This document shows positions 35,791 to 50,900 of a DNA stretch of 64,000 bases, in pieces. The stretch comes from Panorpa germanica (lineage: Eukaryota > Arthropoda > Insecta > Mecoptera > Panorpidae), in NCBI GenBank assembly GCA_963678705.1, contig OY783205.1:12214001-12278000 (forward strand). The letters are read 5' to 3'. The notes under the pieces were generated by a model, which did no database searches, was not told where the DNA came from, and was given only the letters and a program-made list of their open reading frames with translations. The translations under genes and the position numbers were made by a program. Position 1 is the stretch's first letter; every line of letters begins with the position of its first letter.

Positions 35791-35987
35791 CTCGACAGGA
35801 GCATATTCTCCGCTGTCATTTAGTTCTTGAATTTCAACCCACAGTTCTATTTTCCGAGTTAACTCACTCCACCTATCAGCTAGTGATCGTGCTTTTGCAA
35901 GTTGTTGTTGCTCCACTTCCCATCCACCACGAGATCGAGAAAAACCTGCAGATCGATGACCCCAAACTTCAATCGACAAGGCTCCCT
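35791..35987 (-). CDS. Khc-73: Kinesin exon: last exon seen in the window
   Basis: Encodes [20 protein letters not shown] through [19 protein letters not shown], followed by donor GAG|GTAAGTG. The protein must continue, but no further exon was found on the - strand down to position 1. Confidence 0.92.
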
Positions 35988-38900
35988 CTGAAAATATATA
36001 TTATTATCTCCAGTATCAGGTTACAGGTAATTTATTATAGAAGTATTAGAATTTGGTTATTAAATTCTTATTGAAAAGAGCATAGATATATAGATATATA
36101 GCATAGGAGTCGGCAAAACTGTACTGAGTTCGACTCCGGCTTGAACTACGTACAGCGAAAATATTCTATTACACAATTACTAATTTCTATTACTTTACAA
36201 AAATATTTAAATAATATAATTTAAAAAATAAATACCCAAGATATGTGGAGTATAAGAATGTTTCAAGGCAAAAATATTCCTAAACCATTTTAGACAGCTT
36301 TGCACTTTTCATTACCCTAGTTCTTTAAATGATTGTTTTCATTGTTAATACCTTCAAAAAGATTCTGATAGTTAACTTTACCAGTACATGAAATAGACAT
36401 TTCTACAATTTAGGATATTGTTCAGAGCCCAAATTAAAGTGTATCCTATGAGAAAAATTGACAATGGTATGTAGTCCCCTTCAAAAAGGAGACCACTATT
36501 GAAGAGGACTACTGTCTCGACCAAATTTATACTAGACTTATAGGAGATTTACACTGTAAAATACGGTAAATGGGGCTAAGATAAATTTGCACTGGGTACA
36601 ACGGAATCAGTCACAGATTTATACTAGAACTGTAATGGAACCTGAGACAAAATTTAGATTGGGGAAAATAGATCTAAGATAAATAAAATTTACAAATTTG
36701 CACTGGATAAAAATAAATAAAATTTTTATATATGCTTTTTAGTAAAGGTAAAATTTAGATCCATTTAAATTTTTTTTTTTTCAAGTCAAACCCGCTAAAC
36801 ATAAAGTATGAATGTTACATTATGTCATTCACAAAATTTGTTTCTTAAACAAAACCTAAGCTTATTAAATAAAAATTTAAAACTTACTAGAATGTTTTTG
36901 AGATTTTAAGAACCTTAAAAGAATCTTCTTAAATAGTTTTATGATAATGTTAATGAGCAAGAAGAAAGACTTATTATTTTTTTAATACAAAAAATTGTTT
37001 ATATGATTAAGAAGTTTTATAAGTATGGTAAAACATATAAACATATATGAATATAAATATACACTTAGAACATTATAATGTTAGGATCCTTTTTATGTTA
37101 CACACACCCCAAAATGTCTTAGTATTTAATTTGGGCGGAGTCGGATGAATAAAATTATGAATATAATTTTTTCACCGACTCCGCAGCTCTGAGATTATTA
37201 CATATAATTCATACCTGTACAATGCTCTAGGAACTCTTCTGTTATTGGTATTGTATAATCTTGTGTATGATTAAACTTAAAAGTTACATGTTGATTGTGC
37301 GTAGATACTATATTTTCATTGTCCACATTTGGGGGCACTACAGTACTATCTGGATGATTCCAAAACGAATATTGACAGAAAACAAAGTTAGAGAGTGAAA
37401 GCGGGAGTCCAGTTGCTTGTTTTATATTTACACGACATGTTACCTGAAAATTAATAAAATATGTAATAAAACTGATCGCACTCTTTTTCGATTATACTAA
37501 TTCTTTTTTGTTCACCTTACACACATATCTAATTCTATTTTTTAATAGAATATTACATTATCATTGTTTACACGAAATAAGTAATGGAATTTTAATCAAG
37601 GAATTGTGTGAATAGAATATACTCGTAGATAATATATTTACCATGAACCAATAAACCGGACGTTAACTACTACTATCGTTATTCATTACCCAGAATTAAT
37701 ATTAAGACTAAATTTCTAGCGGTTTTACCTCATGTCCTATATACTTATACTTACAATATATTTGAAATTTAACTAAACATTGCAATAAACTTTTTTAACT
37801 GAAAATATAGCACTAAATGTTAAAAAAAATTAAATATAAAACATATTCATATTCTCACTTGAGGTGTAGGAGAATCCGAGGAACAATAATCATCGTCCCT
37901 ACTATCACTAGAACTTTCAGAGGCTGCTTCACAAATGCGATCTTGAGGAAAGGAACCGGCTATTCGTGATAGTTCAACCTTAAATGAATTTGTTTTTGTA
38001 TTTTTTTAACTAATTCACATGATTTATATTACATAATTATTAAAATACTAATTAACTATAATTTCATTATTTTCCCTACCTGTAGTCGTCCTGCAACTTC
38101 TCCTTGTTGACTAATAATAGGCGTGTGATAGTCAAGTCTAACATCATGAAATAAAGCTTCTAAGAATATATTAGCTACTCCGATCAGGTTATGATTCTCT
38201 TGTGACTCATAGAAAGGATCTATGACTTTTGGTTGATCTTCCTGAAAAATTATTTTAAAATGAAGAGTACATTAAAATAAAAATAGGACGCAATTTTTAA
38301 GCAGTGACATGTTTTTAATGTTTTTCTGCTTGTGCATTATTTCATTATTACCAACCAAGGATTCAAACTAATTAAATTTTTAAGAAATCATAACATTTGT
38401 GATTAAAAATAAGTCTTCAATTTAAATAAATTATAAATTCGGCGTAAATTGTTTGATTTTGTAGAATGATTTCGGTTAGAATTATATGAATCATATCATA
38501 TGATGACCGTGTGCATAAAATAGGGGACAATAGGGGGGTGAAAGAGGTAAAATTTCACGTGTTCGACATTCATCTAGGTATAATCCTACAATTTGTTTAT
38601 TTTATAGGCTTTTTATAATTATTCGTCGATGCTCTGCGACATCTCCCATCGCTCCGAAATGAACTGATTAATTTACAGCGCAGGATGTTGATATAATAGA
38701 AACGGAAAATTGTTTTCAATTACAATACTTAAATACAAATATTTATTAAAAATATTTTGTATGAGTTATTAAGGATTTGGGTTTCTGCAGAAAACATTTT
38801 TGAGAATTATTTGTTTTATTTTCACCTCTTAACTCTCTCTCTCTCTTGAACTATCAAGAAATCATTTTCAATTCTAAATCACAATTTCCGTATAAATTTA

Positions 38901-41900
38901 ACGAATGTTGTCGAAAAATTATCCTACACATATTGCTGTTTTCGTAATACTAAAATAATTTTTTTTAGTAGTTTATTGTGACAGATAATAGGCGTTATAC
39001 ACGTAACACTAAACTACGATCCTCAGAAAGAAACATTATTTTAGCGTTACACAAAGTACCGTTAGATTATTGAAAATATAACATTTGAATCGTTATTTTT
39101 AAGTTATCGGACATTGTTACATCAGGGCCCCGAACCCTGGTAAAAAAAACTGGTATATATTGAAGTAACGAGAAATTAGAATCAGAACATATTTACAAAT
39201 TTATCATGTAAACTCAATAACAATTTCTTCTCGACTTCCATGTTTTAAAAAACAATTTAACCCAACACTTATAACATCAGATTACTTTTACTTACTAAAC
39301 TATATTTATATCAAAGATAAATGTTTGAAATTAAGCTAAACAAATTTTAAATAACATTTGTGATTATTATCTACTTGAAAATTCTTCCAAACTGAAAAGA
39401 AAAAAAATCACTATGACATACCAACGGTGTAAGGGGTCGCTCTTTTCGATCTTCGTACATTTCTCTCATATCAATCAATTTGTTTTCTAATTTTTCCATA
39501 CTCCATACTTGACTTCCAGCATTAACACGTCGAACTAAAATTGCAGGTTCACTTACAAATGCACCTCTCTGTGAATGAAAAATTGATTAGTTTTCATTTA
39601 GATTTAAAGATGTTAATAAAATATTTCTGTTTGACACCTACTTTTCTATTTGGACTCAGGTTTGCTGGTGGGATTTGCAATGTTACACTGAATTTAGTTT
39701 TTCGTTCCATTTCTTCAGCTAGAAAATTTGCTTCTTGGACTAATGAATTTGCTTTAAGAATATCTGCTTTTAATTGTCCTAAACTACGTTTAAACATTTC
39801 GTCACGTTCTTGAGCCCATTTTTCCACTCGCATTTGGGTAGTAGGTGTACATGGAGTTATTTTTCCTAATCTGTAAAATTAAATTTTAAATTTCCAATTT
39901 TCTATATAAATATGTGTAAATAAATTTAAATGAGGATTACTAGAAGTTGGGGATATATTAATTAAATGGGACAATGCAACTGATTTTCATGATTCTTAGA
40001 GATGAGCATGATAAAGGTTTAAAGTGTTTGATTTGAAGAGAAGAAAATCCAAATGGCACTCTTCTTATCACCATGCATCGTAGAATAATAGCAAACAATA
40101 ATTAGATACAAAACAAAGTGTGATATTGTCTGTAATCCTCCTTATTAACTTTAATGTTAAAATCTTATCTAATAATATTTTTTCTCCTGTTTAGGTGTTA
40201 GAAATGTTAAATTGCTAACATTTTTGATTAATTTAGTATTTGAATTAGGCTCGTTATATTTGTTCACTTTCGTAGTCAAGTTACGAAAAACGTTATCAGT
40301 TGATAATAATTTTATACTGTTGTAGCTCAGTTTTATATATATTATTACGTAGAACTTTCAAATTGCTTCTCGGTAAACACTCTTTTTATTTATATATATA
40401 TAATTTTTTTTTTTTTTTTTTTTAATTCATCAAGAATCATAAGCATACATAACTTAAACTTTAAATAAATGACAATTCTCAATCTCTAAACTTATTCGTA
40501 ATATTATATCATATTGGCATATTTAGAAAAAATAAATAATACCTTAAAGGATCACAAGAATAAGGAGGGTATGGTGTAGATGGCGACAGAATATTTCTTA
40601 GCTGTTGGAATTGTCTTTCGTACTCCTGACGTTGTTTTTCTAATGCTACTTGTTTGTCTTCTTCATGTTGACGCTCTAACCGAGATATGGCTGTTTGGAT
40701 TGGGTCGTTACTTAATTCGTTTAACATTAATTCTTCTCGTGCGAAATTATAGTCTATTGTTTGAGCAGGCGTTTGTGGTTCTGAAGTCGCTGCTGTAAAT
40801 ATAAAATAAATCAAGCAAATTTAATAAAAATATTAATAATGAAAACAAGACATTAGAAACAGCCTTCTAATTGAAATTAACTTACAAATAGCTTTCGGAC
40901 AATTTACTCTAAAAAAATGATGGTTTCCCCATAATATTCTGTCACCATGATGCAAAGGGGTTCTTTCTGTAACTGGGGAACCATTTACAAATGACCTAGC
41001 ATTTGCTAATGGTTCTAAAAATATACCACCATCTTCTATTACAATTACACAATGTTCTGGCTGTATTCCTAAACCAGATAGCTGAATGTCTTGTTGATAA
41101 GGTGCCCCGCGACCTCCAACAAGTGTTCGTTCCTATTAACAAAAATTATATTTGTTAATAAACAATATATAACAGTATAAATATATTATATTATAGTATA
41201 GTATAGACAGATGGTATAGTATAATTAACGCTAGACTCCTATATAATTGAGTTTCGTTCCTGAACCAGCGCTATAACTTAACTGAGTTTCGGTTATTTCA
41301 TTATATACGAGGGTAGTATGATAATTAGTAACTTCTATTTTTTTGTAAAAGCGCTTTATGTATCAGTAAAAGATTTTTTTTCCGCAAAAAGCGCTTTATT
41401 TATCAACATAGTCTCTTTTAAGCTCGATACATTTAGTCAAACGTTTAAAAAAAAAAAATTATTCCTTAGAAATAAAATGCTTTTTCAAGGTCCTCAAAAT
41501 AGGCGTTTGTTTCAGTGATGACCTTTTTATTAGGCCTAAAATTCTCTAACCATCCAGCCATTACTTCAGGTTTGGAAACAGAAAATAGTACGCAAAAATA
41601 ATGCTTAATCAGAACACGAAATTCACTTTATTTCATTTTCGTTAAAGTTCACGGGGTTGCTTGTCTGCTCTCAATGATTTACTAAATGACGCCGGTTGCC
41701 GCAGTTGCATTTAAGGTTACTGCGCAATCTAATCTAATTCAAAAAGTCACTCACTTATCAAGCTGCCCTCATATATTTGATGTATTTCACACTGTGAATG
41801 ACAGGTCTGGTATAGGCAAAAGCTTACATTAACAAAAATAATTTAATATTGGTTAATTCTCCGCAATACGTAAATTCTTTTCATTTGCAAAATCATAATT

Positions 41901-44900
41901 ATGTGCAATAAAAATAATCTTTTTTCTGTAGTGATTATTCTGTTTGTCTGTGTAACAGATTCAAGGCAAATTTCAGATATATAATAATTAATAAAATCTT
42001 AGAACAAGAGTAAAAATAATTGATATAGCCACCATTGCTTTTCACAATAGAAATACTGTTGAATTTCTATTAATGATTAATACTTTTTATACACTTATTC
42101 GAAATAAATTCGTTTTCATGTAAAACAATAAAGATGCCATTTATGTGAAGTACTCGTATTATTTCAGAATATATTTTATCTTAAAACACATAATAATTTA
42201 ATTGTATCTTACAATTCATATCCAACCTCATATCTTATATAATAAAAATATATGTATCCTGATACTGCAACCATCTAAACTTGAATCTACATATTATAAT
42301 ATATCCAAGACGTGAACCAATTATTTATAACATTTATTTTTAGATGGTAATGTGGGAGGTTTGAATATAAAACATAATTCTTCATGTTTCTAATGTAGGT
42401 TGCATTAAAATTAGTAGATTATTCTAAAAACTAAAAGATATCTATTATACAATAACCACTTTTTTCACTGGTAAATCATTTAAGAACTCACCTTTAAGTA
42501 ATAAACTAATAATTCGTTTAACGAAGGATCTGCATTTAAATTAACTAAATAATATTTATTTTTTTCTACTTTAATTCCACTAGCTTGTACACTAATTCCC
42601 ATTTTTTCAAGAGCTTGTTGCCTTTCACTTTGAATTCGTTCTGAAATGATGAAATAAATTGGTTGTTAATATATTAAAAATAAATGTGTTGACATTTTAT
42701 TATAAGATATATGAGTACATATACCGATGTATGTGGCACCTAGAAGCAAAGGTGTGTAAGTGACAAAGGAAGATTTTTTGAGAAAACTAAATTAAAAATC
42801 GTATTATATTCAAAATTATCGTTTGAATAAAAACATTTTATTTGATCACTTACAACCTTTTGCTGCTACGTATGTCATATATGTATTATGATTTTATCTT
42901 TATTAGAAATTTGTATTTTCTATAAAACTTATTGTTAAACAAATATGTCGTAACACTAATTCATTTAGTAGCAAATATATTTATGATGAAATGAAATTAT
43001 TATTGAATGTACTCGTATTTAATTAAATTTTTATAAATTAAAGTCAATAATTATCCCCCTACTATATAATATATAGTATACCCCCTACACACGACGAAAG
43101 AATCTGTCAAGTTCCCGTCATAGTTTTCTTTTTATAACAAAAGTTGCATATTATATGAATTTGTATTATATACAAAAATGTGTGCCTGTAAAATTGATTC
43201 AAGTAATATTCAATTTTTGTTGAATAAAATAAAAGATAATATACTAACTTTTTGTTCGTAAACATATTCAGAAAATAGTTGTAATATTTATTTAAAAATA
43301 TAATTTGAATTTTTTTAAATTAGCAAATTTATTATATAGTAAATTTTCATATAAATCTATTTCAAATTGTAAGATAAAAAAGTTGATTGTGTACTGTACA
43401 AATTAAAAAGTTTTATGTTCTTATTTTCGCTTTAACCTAACAACTCGTGAGAAAAATATCGATTCTCATTCAATTCAAAAATAATGCTCCTAAAATAGCT
43501 ATTTCGAAATTTTCTTTAATTTCAAATGGTTTATACTATTCTTTTATTAACTATGTACTTGTTTTCTCAATTTTATAATAAAAAGAATCACCTGTTTTTA
43601 CAAGTTTTTCTTCCCATGTTTGGGACATTTCTTTCATAAGATTTTCACTTTCTGCTAATTTTTCATGAATTTGATTTTCTCCAACAGGTGAGCCCTAAAA
43701 ACAAATAATACAAAATAATACTATTATTTACAATAATATTTATATCAATGTAATACACTACCGTAGCATGTTTTAACATTTCTTTAAGCGTTTCTACTTC
43801 TTGCCGAAGCTCTCTAATAATTCTAGCATTAGGATCTTCATTGACGACAGCATGATTGACAATTCGTTTAGCGCGATCAGCGTATCGTAATGTGGATAAT
43901 GTTTCTTCGTAATTGTCAGCAGCCGGGGAAATAGTTGCTACCATCACAGTTTTACTATTGCCTCCAAGATTGTCTTTCAATAACCACGTTAATACTGAAT
44001 CACGGTAGGGGACAAATTTATCACGATTTTTACCACCAGATTGGTCCGCCAATTTTGATATCACAAGGCCGAGAGTTGTTAATGATCTGTAAACATATAA
44101 ACATATTAAGTTGTATATGAAAACATCTTTTACATAGTCCAAAGAGAAATAGATCATTTAATTTAGATTTTACAATTTAGAGTTAGTTAATGAAGGGTTA
44201 CCTTTCAACAAAGGCAAATTTCTTACATTACCATAAAAAGATAAAGCACGTGTATGCTTTTATTTTTGTTTGTTATGTATTTTATTGTCAATTATAATAC
44301 TTTTGCGTAAATAAACAAAACATTTATATAACATTATTATGTTATTTTTTTTTAAATTTAATTTTTAGGATATTCTAATCACTATTAAGCCTTATACCCA
44401 CTCACTGTTTTGATATTTAATTTACTGCTTTTAATTAATATTTTAATCCAGATATCATGTTTTCAGAATAAATGCATTCCTTGTCACATTCATGCTTTAA
44501 TTTGAGTTTATTTAATTTAGTTGGTGTACATAGTTAGTGATATAAATTTTGACAGTTCGACAGTTGAACAAAATTGAATGTGGAGTGATTAAAATTGCTG
44601 TTTTAAATAACAATTAGTAATTGTTTTTATTTCTTCATTTTGAATAAATTGACATTGAACTTCCTTTAAATATAAATCTTACTGTATTTTGACAGATTGC
44701 CACATTTTGGAGGTTATAGTATAATTTTTTCTTTTTAATTCAGTATTTTTAATTTAGAAACATTATACCTTGTAAAGTTAAAAAAAAACAAAGAAAACTT
44801 AAAAAAAAAAAATTAAATTAAAAATAGTACTGGGAATGTCTACGGTTAATGCCGTATGTCAAGCAATTTAAATTAAATACAAAATAAAATTAAAACAGCG

Positions 44901-47900
44901 AGTTCGAATTATATTTTATGTTATTCTTTTTACCAAAGTAACAAATCTTTTTTGTGATTAACGATAATATTTGGTAGATAAAATAAATAAATATCTATAC
45001 ATAACAGAAATCACGGATACATTGCAATTTTTAATGGAAATAAAACAAAAACAATGTTATATGTCGGAGAAAGGTTTTTTGCAAAATCTTTCATAAATTT
45101 GAGTTCAATTTATCATCCATTCTAAATAAATGTTAATAAAAATTTTTTTTCTCGATATTAATCGCAGTTTATTAATAATAATTAATTAGTTTTCTTTTAA
45201 GTAAATTGCTGCTTTTACTTCTTTTTAAATCCCGGTGCACAGGGAACTACTCATTTTCCAATAGAACATAAAGTAAAAGACAAAATAACAATAATTATCA
45301 TCACAATTATTTGAAAAAATTAATCACATACTCGTATGTGTAACAGCAACTATAGAAATAGCTATATAAACTTACTTATTAATATTAGACCCTTCTTTAA
45401 GCCTGTCTCCCACAGCTCCCGTTTTCACAGCACGTTCTGAACCTGCTAAATCAACCAGTGACATTCTCGATACTTTTTCACCGGAAACACCAGACCTTGT
45501 ATCTGTTAGTGTTTGAGTCAATACAACGGAAAACACAGCATGGGATCTACTTGATTCACTATTCATATTCGTTGCTGCTACTGTTCTGGATTTGTTACCC
45601 TCCGTCATTAGATTGTCAATGTCCTAATCGTAAAGCAAAATGTTAATTAATTAAGTTATATCATACTTCATTCTGAATAATAATTTAAATACTGTGTTAC
45701 GTATTTTATAACATACCAGATATGATGAAACAGCTAGTTGTGACAGCCCGTCAACGTAGGGCCCCAGCACATTGTGTTCTCGAACTTTCAGGGATTGTTT
45801 ATTGGTTTTAGGGTCTAGTAGATCATGAACCTTAACAGGATTAAGTGATAATTAGTGTTGAAACAACAATAAACTATGTTTCAATACTAAAATAACATAT
45901 GCCTGAAATGTTATTTCAGTATTTATAAGGGGTTATAATAATAGTAGTTGTATTCACATAAAAGTTTAGTAAAGTATTTAGTCTAGAATTCAAATAACAT
46001 TAATGCTTTATGTAGAAACAATCTCCTTATTACTACTTAAGATATGTTTAATGATTATGTATCAATTTAGTAATAAAATAATACATTTAATAAATATATA
46101 TAAGTCACAATGTTGTGACTGTAATAAAATAATGTGGTTTTATTAATATATGTATATGATTATTTAACAATGTCTTGAAAGGACTATTTACGTATATTAA
46201 AGCCGGCACATTTATAAGTTATTATTCTAAAATAATCACCGGCTATTATTTGATTTATTTATTTTTTAATTTGAAACGCTATAAAATAGTATTCTTAAAT
46301 TATCGCGTTTATTTAGCCTTGAAAAGATTCAAATAAAAATTAAACTTAGAACTTAAGACGAAGAAAAAGTAAAGGAAGAAAGAGGGAAGATAGGAAACCA
46401 AAATAAGGCGAAAGGAAGAAAAAGAGAGAATAGATGAAAGGCTGGAAATGATAGAGGAGGTAGAAGAACAGACAGAGAAGAGAGATATGAAAATAAATAT
46501 AATGACGATATAGTTGAAAAATAAAAAGAAAAGTTAAAAAAGGAAATTAATTTGAAAGAATGATAACTGGAGGACCTCAGTTTAAAGTGATTACTTTACA
46601 CGTATTTTACAGTTAAAACACATATTTAAAATCGGAAACCAAATTCAATATTTGACATTTCTTTTTTTTTCAAATTCTTACATAATCCACTAATATTTAG
46701 TAAATCTTATAGATAAGTCTGGGAACTTTATTTTTAAGTTCAATTGTTGAAGCTTTATGTGATTGCTATAATGACCACCATCAGTGGTTTTAGTTATGAG
46801 CATTGGTTTTGAAAATAACTTTAACATGAACGACCAAAATATCTAATCTACAAATACTCGTACGGACTGTGGTCCTAGGAAAACCCGTGAATTATTATTA
46901 AAAAAAAAAAAAATACTCGTACAATACATACGAGTATAAAAAATCAATATCGATTGTAATGTCTATGATTGTGAGTCTATGAAAATGAAAAAGTTGTCAA
47001 CGTTTAAAAGGTGGTTGTACTGTTTCTCTAGCATTGACACGTGTGGCTTGAAAAATGATTTTGTAATTAGCGGATGTGGACAGGGCCAGTCCGAAGTGCA
47101 TATGAGAGATGCGATCGCATAGCCAAGTTAACAGAAATGCCAAACCATAAAAAACTGTTCTAAGTAGACTTTATAAGGTAGAAACAGGCCGCCAAATCAT
47201 CATTTCGCATATTTTATATATTTGTTTCAAACATGTTCTGAGTATGGATTAAACATAATATACTTATATTATATATAATTATGTTATAATATAATTGTTA
47301 ACAGTATATCTTTATATTTTAAGTACCATAAATAATAAACATGCATGTGTTTATCGGGGAAATACATTTATTGTTATATACATTTCAATACTGCATTCAC
47401 TTTAAATAATCGAATTTCTGGATGTACATTTGTAGGTTGAGCAATATTATTTTGAAGGATCAAATTTTTTTTAATGTTTCAACATGTAATACTAGATATT
47501 CAAAATATACCTAAAATGATTCTAAACTGATATTACATTAATATTAAAATTACGACATATTTTTATGTTGTTGACAAGTGCCAACAAAGAAATACAATAA
47601 AAAGCATCTGGTGTTTACAGTGGACTTCGAGACGAGGTGTTCGAGTAGTCGACTATTTTAACATTTGTAATGTTTTAATTCTTCGTACCTTTTCATTATA
47701 TATTTCCATGTATGACACCTCAACTTTATACGAAAGTTCAGGTGTTTGTTGAGCAGCTATTTGACCAAAAAGGGCATCACATAGTCGAGGAATAATACCT
47801 TTGCAGTCTTGGCCACCCATCATGGTATAAGACTTTCCAGACCCTGAAACAAAGAGTTATAAAATAATTAATCATTTTTCCGTAGTTAAAAATAATTCAA

Positions 47901-50900
47901 ATAATTTAAAAGTCTATTATGAAATTGACTTTATTAATAGTTGAACAGGTAAATGTTACGAAAATATTAGGTAGGTTTATGTGTTTTTGTCATAAACTGT
48001 CTATTTCTAATAAAAATATATTTATTTGGACGTTAGCTAAATGAACTTTCGTTAATTATTTATAAACACGGGGAGAGTTTGTCAAAACACCCGGCTTCCC
48101 AGCGATAAAGCAATATATAACCGTGCTTATATGGAACTGAAGAGTATTCTGCACGACCTGAAAGAGCAGTCACTTCAACAGAACCTAAGCAACTTAATTG
48201 CTACATAGACCACAAACTACTCGCTCTAGAAAACCACCAAGCAGCAAAAGCATCCAAAAACTCATATTCCGCCTATCAAAATCACAGGTGGAAACTGGGC
48301 TAGAACAAATAGTGAAAAGCCACAACATTCGCTGAGTACTTCGAAAATTGTTCCATTTCCAACCCACTTCCTTCAACACGCAGCGAAAACGAAGAACAAT
48401 TTTAATTAAATAAACCAAATTTAATTAAAATAAATTAACTTCAGGCGAATATGACCATGTTCTTGCAATCGCCTCAAATTCTAAAAAAAAAAAAAAAAGT
48501 CCATCAGTTTCTAAGAACCCCATCGCAGTCATGTCCTCGTCATGAACTTGTTGTGAAACGAATTAGTGTATCAGAAATAAAAATGATAATAAAACACAAT
48601 CTAAAACCCAACAAAGCACCAGGTATGGACAAGATGTTGAAAGAATTACCAGCAAAAGGAATTAGATACTTAACAATTCTATTCAACTCAATCCTAAGAT
48701 TGAGAACATTCCCGCAACAATGCAAAACAGCAGAAATAATTCTAATTCCAAAGCCTGGAAAAATGGTATTTACATTAATAAAGCCATCAGCCTTCTACCG
48801 ATAGTGTCAAAAGTATTTGAAAATCTACTGCTCAAAGGCTGAAGACAATTCTTGAAAACAGTAAACTAATTCCATCACACCAGTTTGGTTTTAGACAGCA
48901 ACGTGCTTCAATTGAACAAGTACATAGAGTACCTTCCATAATAAATTCTGCACTACAGGAAAAGAAATACTGCTCTGCTGCATTCTTGGACATTAGTCAA
49001 GCATTCGACAAGGTATGGCACCCAGGTCTATTGTTCAAATTAAAAAATGTACTGCCCGAAAACATCTTCCAGATACTGAGGTCATACATCACAAATAGGA
49101 ATTTCTATATAAAATACCTTGACGGAAAATCAACTGTACATAACATAAAATCGGGTGTTCCTCAAGGAAGTGTCCTGAGACCAGCCCTCTATTTATTATT
49201 TACTACCGACTTCCATATCAAGCAAGAAACAACTGTAGCAATCTTTGAAGATGATGCCGCGATCTTGGCACTCCATAGTGATCCGGTTATTGCGTCTGAA
49301 ATACTTCAGCAACAGGTGCTACAGATTCAGAAGTGGTTAAAAGAATGGAGGATAGAAGTTTATGAAACAAAATGCGTTCACTTGCACCAAAACACTTGCG
49401 ACCAGGCACATTGAATAACCTACAACTTCCACAAGCAGAGACAGTAATCTAGATATGCATTTGGACAGATGACTAACTTGGAGAACACACACCTGGAAAA
49501 GACGCGTGCAGTTAAAAAGTAAACGAAGAGGCATATGTTTGTTCATTGGCTGGAAGTCGCAGCTATCCAGTTATAACAAACTAATGTTATTCAAGGTAAT
49601 ACCAAAACCCATATATACATAAGTCATAGAGCTATGTGATAGTGCAAGCACTTTCAACATAGAAATCCTTCAACGTTTCAAAAATAACTGCTCAAAGAAA
49701 TAGCTAACCTTCCAAGAGATATTCCAAACTGGCTTATACACCAAGATCTAGGTACGCATTACATAAAGGACGAAATTACAGTAACAGCAAGAAATATCTA
49801 CGAAGATTACGAAATCATCCAAATGAATCTGCTGTACAAATGAGTGTGACTGAAATGTGAATCTCGACGGTACATTATATTCATCTAATATTTTATGTAG
49901 GCTCAACCTAGTAATATTTAATTTAAAAGTTTCTTATTTTACTGCTATTATAAAAGCCTTTAAGGATGAATAAGCGTGAAAACAATTTTTGATTTAAGAG
50001 CTCAAATTTTTTTTACGTGTTACTGTTAAAATTTAAGGGTAGGTAACCGTTTATATTTTAAAGAAATAAATTGTTGAAAATTGACATAAAATTCATTGCC
50101 CTTATTGGAGAAATGGGTAGTTGTGGTCATAAATCAATAAATATGAGTATTGTGTCGTATAAAAAAAAATATTAAAAATATATCATTATTTTTAAAATAC
50201 TATATATCCGTTCATCCTGAAAAGAAAATTGGAAACGGAATTCAAATTATTTTATTTAATACACTATTTTTCGCCATGATTTGACATTTGCACTGCAATA
50301 ATAAGCGCCACAACAGGCCTCCGGGAAAAACGGTATATAAAGATGTAACTATAACCTAAAATTATTTCCGGCTTCTGCGATTTTTTTAATCATATCTTTG
50401 CTATAACTTTGTTAATATTTTTATTTTTGATATTTTCATTTTTGTCATTTATTTTTAATAATACACGAAGTTCAGCTGATAAATTACTCATGACAATTGA
50501 TTTAATTTGCAGATATTTAATGTATTTCAATGAAACTGTACTCAACTTCAACTTACCATGGGATAATATACTATTTTTTTTATATGCGATGCTTATGTCC
50601 TGTTCGTGCCAATATCAGTAGTAGAATATGTACAGCGGTGAGGAGGCACTTACAGCATGAGGTCTAGACTGATAAATTACGCGCAGTTTATCTCAATATG
50701 TGAAACATACATTGATCCTAGATTACACCACGTATAATCAATGTTTCGGAAAACAGTTGAATAAAACAAGAGGATATTTTGTTAAAGCTAAGAATGACAT
50801 TGAAAATACGCATATTCAACCAAATAGATTAAATTTATTTAATCCTTTTGATTACTTTCTTAATGCAAACTGCTGCACCTGCATCAGTGAACCAGACAGT

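Noticed and set aside
46340-46560. Purine-rich charged + strand segment as a gene
   Set aside because: Many stops in all frames; at most a LINE tail remnant.
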